Assembly (NCBI GenBank): GCA_034440575.1
Contig: JAOTOL010001645.1
Span: 1,571,501 to 1,635,500 of the forward strand
Reading direction: 5' to 3'
Source of the DNA: Imbricaverruca yamaguchii
Lineage: Eukaryota > Arthropoda > Thecostraca > Neoverrucidae
DNA: 64,000 nt
The position numbers and the translations under genes are program-made. Within the stretch, counting starts at the first letter, position 1; each line of letters starts with the position of its first letter. The notes beneath the pieces were generated by a model. That model was not told where the DNA came from. It ran no database searches and worked only from the letters and a program-made list of their open reading frames with translations. Below, one piece after another: positions 25,201-37,600 of the stretch.

Positions 25201-28200
25201 ACCCACACCCACACCCACACTCACACCCACACCCACACCCACACCCACACCAACATCAACACCCGCACCCACACTCACACCCACACCCACACCCACACCC
25301 ACACCCACACCCACACCCACACCCACACCCACACCCATTTCCACACCTGAACCTGCACCTGCACCCACACCCACACCTACACCAACGTCCATGCCTATGC
25401 CCATGCTCATGCTCATGCTCATGCTCATGCTCATGACCATGCCCAAGCCCATTACCATTTTCATGCACATACCCATTTTCCATTTCCATACTGATGCAGT
25501 ACCCATGCTCGTACCAATGTACATGCCCTTCTTCGGCTACACTCACACCCAGACCCATCCGCCAAAACCAATCCACTCCTGATGACCGCAGCACAGTGAT
25601 AAATTATTCGTGAAATAGGGTGGAATATACCACTTTCTGGACACTTAATCCACATCCTTCTCCAAAATGTATCGGCATCCTGCTCCTTGATGGATGCTTA
25701 TCAATTCTTCACGTCTCATTTCTGACAGTATCTATAACTAGACGTCGACGCGTCCTTAAACTCCATTCCACGACCAACAGTATCTATAAGTAGCATGTGC
25801 ATGCTCTCGATAAGGAATGGTGATACACGAACATTTTACAATGCAATTTCAGGTAAGGAGATGGCCTATACTGTGATATGTCACACAATATCAGTGTATA
25901 ACATAGTTATTGTTCTCGCTCTCCCGAAGATATCTCTTCTCAAATTATGAATCTCAAAACAAATGATAAAAGTCCAGTCATAAGTACCTGCACGTTTCAC
26001 TCAAATTTTAGTCTGAAAGACATCAAAAGCATTTTAAATGGCACCAATTCCATGGCAAATTTCGACATCCTGCGGGGTTCGTTTCGACATCTCACACCTA
26101 ACGAAAAACTATTATTTTAACCCTGCCGCAGGATGTGTCACGGCCGCTGTGACCGACATGATCGCTGGCTGATGCGGTCATGTCGGCTCACCTGAAATTG
26201 CATTGTAAAATGTTCGTGTATCACCATTCCTTATCGAGAGCATGCACATGCTGCTTATAGATACTGTGTGGCCGGCCAGTGTCGCCGGTGTGTCGTGACT
26301 GCTGTGTGCACCGCTGGTGGTGACCGCGAGCGGCCGTCGCAGGGCCTCTCCAGCGCGCTGCTGACGGCCATGTTCGAGACCAACCCGCTGGACGGCGAGT
26401 GCGACAGCCGGGTGCGCGTGCGCAGCCAGCCGGTGGAGATGGTCTACCACGCCGAGACGTTCAACCGGCTGGCGGTCGTGTTCAAGCCGCCGCGCCACAT
26501 CCAGCTGTCACAGTCAGTACCACCACATCCAGCCGTCACAGTCAGTACCGCCGCAGTCAGCTGTTACAGTCAGTACCGCCACAGCCAGCCGTCACAGTCA
26601 GTACTGCCACAGCCAGGTGTCAGTACCGCCTCACCCAGCTGTCACAGTCAGTACCGCCACAGCCAGCCGTCACAGTCAGTACCGCCACAGCCAAATGTCA
26701 CAGTGAGTACCGCCACAGCCAAACATCACAGTCAGGACCGCCACATCCAGGTGTCAGTGCCGCCACGCCCAGCCGTCGCAGTCAATACCGCCACATCCAG
26801 CCGTCACAGTCAGTACCGCCATATATAACTGTCACAGTATCGCCACGCCCAGCTGCCACAGTCAGTACCGCCACATCCAGCTGTCACAGTCAGAACCTTC
26901 ACAGCCAGCTGTCACAATCGGTACCGCCATAGACAGCTTTCACACTCAGTTCCGCAACATCCATCTTTTACAGTCAGTACTTCTACATCTATCTGTCAGT
27001 CGGTACCGCCATAGCCAGCTGCCATGGTCAGTACCGACCCAGCCAGCTGGCACACTCAGAACCGTTACACCCAGCTATCACATTCAGTACCGCCACAGTT
27101 AGGTGTGGCTCTTCTTTGTTGTCGTATGTTCGGCTCAACCAAAAATAATTGGCCGTGAAACCTTCCTTTCGATGCAAGAGGTTTTGCGAGACGACTCCCA
27201 TATTCTTAAATCTGAATGTCTTTTCTTCATTTTTTCCTGACATATCCTTTTTCAGTAATCTACTGATCTGATTAAGCTGAGTTTATATCTTGCCTTGACT
27301 TGTTTTGTGCTGCATATGGCAAATCATGTGCATATGGTGCATCTTATATATGGTAAATCTGTTTCTGTCGTCTTTGCAAAAAGTCATAGCCGTGGGCGCT
27401 GCTTAGCCATTCTAGCTGCTGTGCACTGAAGCCCGGATACAGGACAATGCCAGACATGGTCAAAGCTGTCATTTTATCTTCGTCGCTATCCGTACTGTAG
27501 ACTGCAGGCGGCGGCAGTCAACAAGCTGCATGAGTTGAAGAAGACGTCGGCGCTGACGATGCAGCACGCCATCCAGACGCGCAAGACGCTACAGCTGGAG
27601 GTGGACCTGATGGCCTCGCAGGTGGTGGTGCCGGAGCACGGCGATATCAGCAGGTAGGAGGAGAGCACATCGGGCATGTCGGCAGGTGACACGACAGCAG
27701 ATGGGATGCAGGTTATGGAGGCCAGCACTGCAGCGGCTCCTGGTAACTGGGAGGGTATACGCGGGCTAGGACTGGTAAACAAGTTTTTTTTCTGGAGTTT
27801 CTGACGACTGAAAATGATGCCTTTAGCAGTGCTTATAAAATGCTTGCATTTCCGCATTTGCAGCAGTTTGGCATCTGTTAGACAGACATCAAAGCAGGAT
27901 GACACAATTCACCTTGCTCTGTTATTGTGCTGAACATGCATTTCTACTCGTATAATAAATGTACTTTCATTAATGCGTCCCGCACTATCTGTGTCATCTT
28001 GCATTCAGTTTATCTCCGACTTCGGATTTGAATAGCCACCAAAAGCACCCATGGGGGGGGGGGGAGGGTGCTGTCAATGCAGACACGAGTCGAGCGTGCC
28101 GTCGGGTGTTTCCGCACCGGTCTGCCCGGCACACCATCGCGCCGCCCTGTCCAGACTGCCGCCACCTGTTGAGTGTCGTCCGGCCGGCCGGAGACAGTGG

Positions 28201-31200
28201 TGGTGCCGGACCGTCTGTCGCAGCCGTGTGTAGTCCGAGAACCGACCGGCCATCGGCCGGCACCTGCTGCCGGCTCTGGTGTTGACCCGCGATGTACGCG
28301 CTTTCTGTGTTGTACTTGCTCGTTTTCCCCGATGTCATGTGCGTGTGCAACGACAGGAGTCCGGGCGTTCCGTGGAAATATTTGCACTCCTCGGTGTCAA
28401 CTCGGTTCCCTTTCCCTTCATTAGGAGCCACCCATGCTGCTCCACTGCGACATGGCTGCATGGGCTGACACGCAGTCCGACCCTGTCGTTGCCACACCAT
28501 TCCTGTCCCTGTCCCTCTCATTGTCATTGTCATTCCCGGCCTCCTCCACTGTCCCTGCGAGTCCTCTCGCCCGTTGCCCCTGTCTCCCCGTCTGTCTGCT
28601 GCTGTACTAACGGACACTGCCTCGACTGACCCCGGCCGTGAGCACGTGCTGCTGCTGCTGCCGCAGAGAGGGCCGCATGCTGGCGCTGAACCTGGGCAGC
28701 GTGCGCGTGCACTCCGTGCCCCGCCAGCTGGACTCGCTCACCATCCAGCAGATGGCGCGCGCCGGCACCTCGGGAGACGACATCTTCCAGAAGCTGGCCG
28801 CTCAGGCGTACGACCAGTTCGACATCGACCTCGAGGATATCGAGGTGGGCTGTCGTTTGCGTACACCGGCCGAGCGTGATTGGTGCACTGTCTGTGACTC
28901 GGGTGTAACCGGAACGGCTCATCAGTGATAAATTATTCATGCAATAGGGTGGAATATACCACTTTCTGAACACTCAACTGACATCCTTCTACAAGAAGTA
29001 TTGACATCCTGCTCCTTGAAACCTACACCACAACCTCGAAGTGCCTACACCATCAGCTCGAATTTGAGTCTGGGGCACTAAAAACATTTTAAATGACACT
29101 AGTTCCACGGCAAATTTCGAGATCCTACTGTGCTCGTTTCGGCATCTCACACCCAACGAAAAACAATTATTTTAACCCTGCGGCTCACCTCCTGTCCTGT
29201 CTGCGCCGGACCGGCACCCCTTGGATCTAGCTAAGCATCTACCTATGGGGTGCGACACTGGGATATGTTTGGGTGGCATCCTCCCAAGCTCCGTGAACTG
29301 TAACATTGTGCTTATGGTATTCCTTGGAAAGAATCTATCTACAAACGCTTTGTAGATAGATTTTGTAGATCGCCTCTTTTTAGATCGCCTCTTTTGAACA
29401 CCCGTGCCGACGCCCGTGCATCTGCCTTCAATGGAGTTTTTTCTTGGGATCCTTGACTGATTATGTGTACTATGGTGTATTATTTTTGGAGTGACAGGGG
29501 GGGGGGGGAGCTTATTGATAAAATGGGAGGTAGAAGTGAATTTTCTCCTTGTTGGTTGTTCCTTATACCACATTCGGGGAACTTTGGAGCACTGCATCTT
29601 GCCCGTCTTTGGTCCTCTGTCCGGCATGCAACGAGAATATTCGCGTGCACCCGTACCGTCCACGGTACAGGTGCTGTAACCGTCATCTGCTGCGCCTAGC
29701 TGTAACCGTCATCTGCTGACCTGACCTGACCTGACCTGACCTGACCTGACCTGACCATCACCAGGTGGTGCTGGCCGTGCCGGGCGAGTCGTGGCGGGAG
29801 GCGCTGCGTCTGAGCGGCTCTCCCCAGCACCTAGTGAGGCCCATCAGCCTGTCAGTGTGCCTCAAAAAGTGCCTGATCGCCGACGACCCGCGGCTACCCG
29901 TGGTGCGGGTGGACGCCGCCATACCGAAACTGAGCGTCAGCATCTCAGGTGACGGTCCATACTGTTACAGCGGTCTGACTGACCATAGTAGCTGAGCGTC
30001 AGCATCTCATGTGACGGTCCATACTGTTACCGCGGAGGGACTGAGCGTCAGCATTTCAGGTGACGGTCCATACTGTTACAGAGGTCTGACTGACCATAGT
30101 AGCTCAAGATACGGCCTGCACTCTCTCCCGGCACTGTCCAATGCCATTGCACCCGGGTGTAGTCTACTTGAACCATATGTCCGCAATTCGTAAATACGTT
30201 TGGTCTGGGTTGCTGTGTTGCACTTTTCATGTGTGTGTGTGTGTTTTTTTATTTTTTTATTTGGGAGGCAGTTCACGAACAAGAACATGTTGCTGGTCAT
30301 CACGCTCGTTGCATGACGTAATACGTAACGGAAATATCCGTTTCGACGTTCCTTGATGCTTCTTCCCCTTAAATACTTGGCGGTCTGGTACGTCTGTACG
30401 GGCCTGGTTCATGTGCGGGAAATGAATATGTATGCATCTTCCTTTGCACCGTCACGTGACACCAACAGCGTGTGTGTGGTGCCTTTGCAGACTTCCATCT
30501 GCCCCGTCACGTGATGCATCGACAGTGTGTGTGGTGTGTCTCAGACTTCCGTTTGCCCCGTCACGTGACAGACCGACAGTATGAATGGTGTGTTTCAGAC
30601 TTCCGTCTGATCCAGCTGGCCATCCTGGCGAACAGCATGCCCCAGCCGTCCGGGGACGAGGACGTGGTTGTGCCGACAGTATCGCTGGTGAGTGCTGGCG
30701 CCGACCCCGTCACCCCAGCCCAGCCACCCGACGAGGGTCAAGGTGGCGCCGCAGCGGTGGGTGACTGGCGGCTGGAACACTGACTGGCGGGGCCCATGTC
30801 AGGTCATCGGCGGGGCGTACACCAGTTGCTGTCGGATGTGGCCAGTCCCTTACCCGTTCAGTGATGGATCTCTCGTGTTGTCATGCCAGGGGTCAAGTGT
30901 TGTTTCGACACCAGTCACGTGCCCTGACACCAGACGTGGCGTGACCTGACACAATGTGTCGCGCGTCACTGCTATATGCCAGCGTGCTACGCGACCAGAG
31001 CCATCAGCGCGCCAGCGTCTGCCGACCCCACGGCCACTGCCGACCCCACGGCCACTGCCGACCCCACGGCCACTGCCGACCCCACGGCCACTGCCGACCC
31101 CACGGCCACTGCCGACCCCACGGCCACTGCCGACCCCACGGCCACTGCCGACCCCACGGCCACTGCCGACCACGCGGCCACTGCCGACCCCACGTCCACT

Positions 31201-34200
31201 GCCGACCCCACGGCCACTGCCGACCCCACGGCCACTGCCGACCCCACGGCCACTGCCGACACCACGGTCACTACCGACCCAACGGCCACTACCGACCCCA
31301 CGGCCACTACTGACCCCACGGCCGCTGCCGACCCCACGGTCACTGCCGACCCCACGGTCACTGCCGACCCCACGGTCACTACCGACCCCACGGCCACTGC
31401 CGATACCATGACCACTGCCGACCCCACGGCCACTACCGACCGTCCACCCGTCGTTGCAGGACAGCAACGCCAATGTGCTGACCGTTAACCGGTCGACGCT
31501 GACGCTGGACCACCTAACTGACGGCAGGTCGGCCGCCGACAAGAAGCCGGAGACACAGGAGCAGGTCACCGACTTGCTGCTCAACTTCACTGTCCAAGGT
31601 ATCGTGTCGACATTGGGCTACCGAGTCACAGTACTGAGCCACTGGGAACGGTAGGGTGTGCGTAGAAGGAAAATAGGCAGTCCATGAAGAGAGACAAGAT
31701 GAAAGGAAGAGCATTGTAGGAGAGGTGAGAGAAACGAGAGAAGGTGAAGGGCTGGTGATAAAGTTGGTGAGAGGAAGGATACTATTGATCAGAAAGGAGC
31801 GAGGGGCAAATAAGTTGGACGTAGATGAGGGGCGGTGAGTGAATGGAGGTCTCCAGCTGTTTTGTTCGTCTATTTTTTTCAGTTGGATCGCTAATTGACC
31901 CTGAACGATCACCTTCATTTCATGGCTGTCATGACAATTGGGGTTTTTGGACGCATCGACCAGGGTAGGACATTTTGCTTTACCTGGCTGTGTTGCCCAT
32001 GTCCAGTTGATCCGAAGATGTGTGACTGGATATATGGAGGGGAATATGAATCTCGAACTCTGGTGATTCCTCCAGGACCATTTATCGCTTCAGAAAACCA
32101 AATGTGTTTCACAAACTTGGATTTCACAGCTACTTTATTGAGTTTCGTATCACCAACAGGCTGTAACCTGCTATCAGGTGAAGCCAGAAGTTAATGTTGA
32201 AAAACAATCACACTAAATCTTCAACCCGACTCAAGGTGTTTCCAGTTGTTCGAGACTGGGCTGTAAATGTTTGCAGATATGGTATCCATGTTTTCTTCAT
32301 GTTTAAAGCTATTCCGCATATTTTAGAACACTCCTCCCATGTTTCAACAGGCGTTTGCAGTATGCCGAGGCCAGCGGTGTATTCCACCCAGGTCTGACCG
32401 TTGTGTCAGACCTGCTGTCGAGTGTCAGTGTCGCTGTTCCCGTGTCGTGTGTGGGCGCGGCGCGTCGTCTGGTCGGTGGCCGCGGACACGCCGTGAGAGA
32501 CACGGACCGGTGGCGTTCCAGAGCTGGTGATGGACGTGTATCGACGCCAGTCAGCAGCCGAGCAGGGCACGGCCGACCAGATGATCTCACTCGTGGTCGG
32601 CTCGATCGGATGCTCCGTGGTGGCCCGCACTCACACCCTGCAGATCTCCAACTCATTGGCCGGCATTACCCTCAAGGTGAACCTCGTCAATTCCTCTCTA
32701 TCTCTTCGTCTTTCTCTCTATCTCCCTCTCTCTATCTCCCTCTATCTGTATCTCCCTCTCTATCTCCCTATCTCCATATCTCCCTCTCTATATCCCTATC
32801 TCCATATCTCCCTCCCTATCTCCCTATCTCTCTATCTTCCTATCTCTCTATCTCCCTCTCTCCCTCTCTCTCTATATCCCTTTCTCTCTCTCTATCTCCC
32901 TTTCCCTATCTCTCTATCTCCCTCTCCCTCTCTCTATCTCTATCTCTATATCCATCCTCTCTCTCTCTCTATCTCGCTCCCTCTCTATCTCCCTCTTTCT
33001 CTATCTCCATCTATCTCTCTCAATCTCGCTCTCGCTCTCGCTCTCGCTCTCGCTCTCGCTCTCTCGCTCTTTCTCCGAACCCGATGTGATGCGCCACCCA
33101 TCAGCCATGCACGATCGCTGGAAGTGACTAGCGTCCCGTCAGTTATTCGGTCAGAAATCAACAGCTGTTATCAACCGAACTTGGGACCCATCGACATTTA
33201 ACATATGCCATGCAATATGCACCATGCTCCCACTCTGTAAGCACTGCTCAACGAAAACTCAGTAACTGTATCACTTGGTTTGCACCCTGGTGGAATTATT
33301 ATGTGAGTCAGGAGCTATTAACAGCTGCAATAATAGTCAGTATGCCTGGGGGATGTCTAACTGGATGTGACATTCGTGGCTGCAGTTGACCTGACCTGAC
33401 CTGGCCGGGTCTGACATTCAGCACATGAGCTAACCGCGGTCCGTGCCCGTCGACAGAGTCACGAGTTTCGGGATCCTGACGGAGGCGAACTGTATCTGGT
33501 CAGCACTCCAATGACTCTGGGCAGCTCCAAGCCACTCTTGACCTGCAACTACACCAAGGTGAGCTTTTGTCATCCTGCTTCTAGATGCATGCTCACGCGG
33601 TCTGGATTCCTTGTCCACAGCAGTATTGTGCTCATAATTTCATGATTTTGTGTATGCTAACAAACAACGAAAAAAATGTAAATTACTATATTGTTTTCAC
33701 ATGGGGTGTACAGGCGCTAAACACTCTTGATGCCATCATTTTAAAGGCGAATTTAAGAATCATATTGTATTCGCTTTAACATTGCACACCTAGTGAAACA
33801 ATCACTGCTGTGGTGCTACAATTCTGACTGCTGTGTTGGTCAGGTGATGATTAATGTGCTGCTCCGGCGCTGACTACTGTGCAGCCCCGACGCTGACTAG
33901 TGCGTTGCCCCCGTACTCACTACTGTGCCGCTCCGGTGCTGACTGCTGATCTGCTCCGGTGCTGACTAGCGAGCTGCTCCTGTGCCGACTGCTGACCTGC
34001 TCCGGTGCCGACTAGTGAGCTGCTCCTGTGCCGACTGCTGTGCGCCGACTCGTGTATACAGTGCGCGGTCCGACCGCAGGTGGACTGCGGCTGGCACCGC
34101 TTCCAGGCCGAGTCCGGCGGTGTGGCGCAGCTGGTGGAGCTGACGCTGAGCGAGCTGACGGTGCAGCTGCACCAGGCGGCGCTCTGCTCGCTCATGACGT

Positions 34201-34546
34201 TCGCCGACTCGCTGGGCCGCCAGCTGGCTGCTGTCGGCCCGCCGGCTGCGGCGCCGGCCGCCGTCGCGCCGGCCACCGTCGTCCCACCGCCGTCCGCCGC
34301 GTCTGGTGAGCACCGCCCTCGGCTCCGCGCCGGCGCCGTCAACTCGCCGCTCATTCCAATCAGCCGGCTATCAGCCAACTGACCGGTCGGTCGGTCGGTC
34401 GAACGGGAACAGACGGCCAGACAGGCGTCTGTCTGTCTGTCTGTCTGTCAGTCAGTCAGTCAGTCAGTCAGTCAGTCAGTCAGTCAGTCAGTCAGTCAGT
34501 CAGTCAGTCAGTCAGTCAGTCAGTCAGTCAGTCAGTCAGTCAGTCA

Positions 34547-34601
<55 letters not shown>

Positions 34602-37600
34602 AGCCAGACAGAAACATCTGTTTTTTGTTCACCGCAAATATTCAAATAATCATAATCGGCCGTGCTACTTGCATGCATCCAAGGTTCCTTTGAAGCATGC
34701 AACGATTTGCCATCATTTGAGTCTCACGATGAACCTTACCGAGTGCGTGGCACTGACTGGCATTGTGCCGTTCATGGAGAACCCAAATCCAGCTGGGCAT
34801 TATGGCCGTTGGAAGAGTGGCAATGATGCTTAGTCTGGGATTTTTCAGTTTATACAGCACTCGCGTTATTTACAAGTTGTGTGGTGGTGACGTTAGCTGC
34901 GACAAGCGGGTCACGACGGCGGCTCGAGAGGTCGCCGCAAACATTGAAACACGGCTCAGCTGTGCTCGGTGTACACGGCGCGAATTTGTGCTTAATTTTG
35001 GAGTTCTGTAGAGGTGACGCGGACGCTGTGTGCACTAGATATTGCATATGGATTCGTGGCATGTGGAGTTAGTCTTCTGGCGAGCGTTTCCTTACCGAGA
35101 AGAATTGAGGAGTAACCCCAGTCTGCACGTTCACCTCTTGTCTGTTTGTTTGTTTATTTATTGATTTATTTAGCACGTAGCACACATAGCATGAACAATT
35201 TTGCGATTGGCACAACAGACCAAAATGATCTTAATTCGAGGTGCCTCTCGCAACAATGTTTCCATCCAATAGAACTTGACCACCGTCACGGTGCGACAAT
35301 CGCCGCCCGCCCCGCCAGCACGCCCCATCGGCACAAAGTATGCACATATGTGTGGTAATGCGCCCTAAAGCCAAAATAACTAACATGTGTGGTACTCATA
35401 CTGCGCCCGCATCCGGCAGCACGGGTTAGTTCTGTATGTTAATTTCTTTTTCTGTTAAAGCGTTTTGTGTTGATAAGAAACGTCTGAAATGCTAAGGCTA
35501 CACACAGCTGAAGGTTCTTATCGAAACCATTTCCAAAAATGAACGTTTCCAAAATCTTATTTTCGGTTAAGTTAATGAACGTATCTGTCGTGTTTCTGAG
35601 TTTGGTAAATAGAATATTTCTATGGTAAGCATAAAGAGAACAGTGAAATATGAAGTGAATTGCATCTTGTTTGGAATATACGCATGAGCACGATGAGTCA
35701 TGTAGAAGATTGACGACAAATGTGTCTGCGTTTAGTTCAGTGAGGCCCATCCTGAACCTTGTATGCAGCGTGTTGCCTGGTTTCGTACCAAGCCGATAAT
35801 ATTGTGGCGGTATCGTGGCACCTGTGCGACCCATAATTGCCCTCTTGAATTTATTGATGTTTCGTTCATGCCTCACATTTTCAGGAAGATTGTTCCACAC
35901 CTTTGTTGTGGCCAGGAAAAACGATTTTTGGAACAAGGCGATTCTATTTAGCGGGACTGTCAGTGTAGTTGAATTTCTGTGACGCCTTCCTGTAACTGTA
36001 TGCCGTGGTTCAGTAACTAGTTTTCTAATATAAGTTCGTAGACCCGGACCTGCGTGTTGGATTTTGTGGAACAAAAGAAGTTTATGAATTTCTCGCCGTG
36101 TTTTAGCTCATCCAATCCCAATTCCGATCGAATTTTTCCTGATGATGTTCTATATAGTGCACCTGTGATTAATATAATTGCTCTTTTTTTGTAATTTCTC
36201 GAGTCTGAATGCATCCGATATTGTTATATGTCCGTCATATATAGTATCTGTATTGTCAAACACAGGCCGAATGTAAATTTTATACAAGTTACAGAGGGTT
36301 TGTTTTGGAATCTTACTTGCAACAGGATAAAGGGGGCTTAGTGCACAATTGACCTTTAGGATAATATCGTTTATGTGACTATGGAAGCGCAAGTCGGAAG
36401 AAAATGTAAGGGCGAGGTGTTTATGATTTCCTAACATTGGTATTGGCTGGCCTCCCATTCTGAGATTTAGCGGTTTACTGGCACTCTTACATGTGAATGT
36501 TTGTTAGATCGTTTTTGCCGCATTAAATTGTATGCCCCATGTTGTTCCAAATTCGTGCATAATATCGAGATCTTTTTTAATCGATTGTTGTGTTTCTAGT
36601 GAGCCTTGTATGTGTGAAGCGTAAAGCGACGTGTCACCAGCGAAAAAAAGATTTCATTTGTAATCATGTTTGCCAAGTCATTTAAATGTATTAATGCCAA
36701 AAGGGGTCCCAAGACAGAACCCTGTGGGCAACCCGCACTTATGGTAGTTGGTGGTGAAAGGCTGTTTCCTACCCTTACACGCTGTTCCCTATTATGTAAG
36801 TATGATTGCAGCCAACTTAATGCAGTGCCGCCAATCCCACAATGGTTTTTGCACTTAAAAATAAGCCCTACATGCCATATAGTATCAAAATATTTTTGTA
36901 CGTCCAAATATATACATGTAAAGTCAAGATTTCGATTTCAAGATGAATATAGAATATGTGTCAAGTAGAGCAACTGTAGTTGGGTCCCATGACGTGGACG
37001 GTAACCACTTTGCCTTTCAGAGAGTATATTGTTATCCGTTATGTGTGAATAAATTCGTTTAAAAACTAACTTTTCTAGGATTTTGGACACACACGATAAG
37101 AGGCTAATTGGCCTATAATTTGTGGGATCAGAGCATGACACTTTCTTTTTGAATATGGGCGACACATTTGCTTGTTTCCATTCCTTGGGGAAAACTCCAA
37201 GTGATAACGATTTATTTGGGTTTTTGGGGCGCTTCGACCATAAAATACGATCATTTAGCGCCCATAACGGTAAGTGATAACGATTTGTTGAATAATTTAG
37301 TAGGGGGTTCGTAGATAAGAATAGCAATTAGTTTAAGCAGCCTGGGAGGTATTTCATCAGGTACTGTCGATTTATTTGGATTTAGATGGTTGAGTTGCTG
37401 AAGAACTTCATTTTCAGTAACTTGCATTTCTGCCAAACTTGGAATGCTATGATTATCTTGTGCGTCCATAGAAGGTAGTTGCAAGTTATTAGGCGATTGG
37501 GATTGTTTCGCAAAATTGGGGTTCAAGAGTGTTGCCTTCTCTGCATCATCAATAATTGCACCATTTGGACCATCTAGGGGTGGTATGCTTTGGGACGTCA

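Noticed and set aside
25020..25350. Interstitial telomere repeat
   Set aside because: The unit is CACACC, not TTAGGG, TTAGG or a close variant.
24973..25582. Thr/His/Pro and Val/Gly repeat ORFs
   Set aside because: Simple (CACACC)n sequence read in different frames, without coding signals.
30850..31590. 246-codon Gly/Ser/Arg/Val ORF on the minus strand and Asp-Pro-Thr ORFs on plus
   Set aside because: Frames of the 18-bp minisatellite before exon 19, not joined in frame to the exon.
32355..33201. Ser/Leu/Tyr-rich ORFs of 200 or more codons
   Set aside because: They run through the CT-rich microsatellite after exon 20, and splicing at 32676 removes it.
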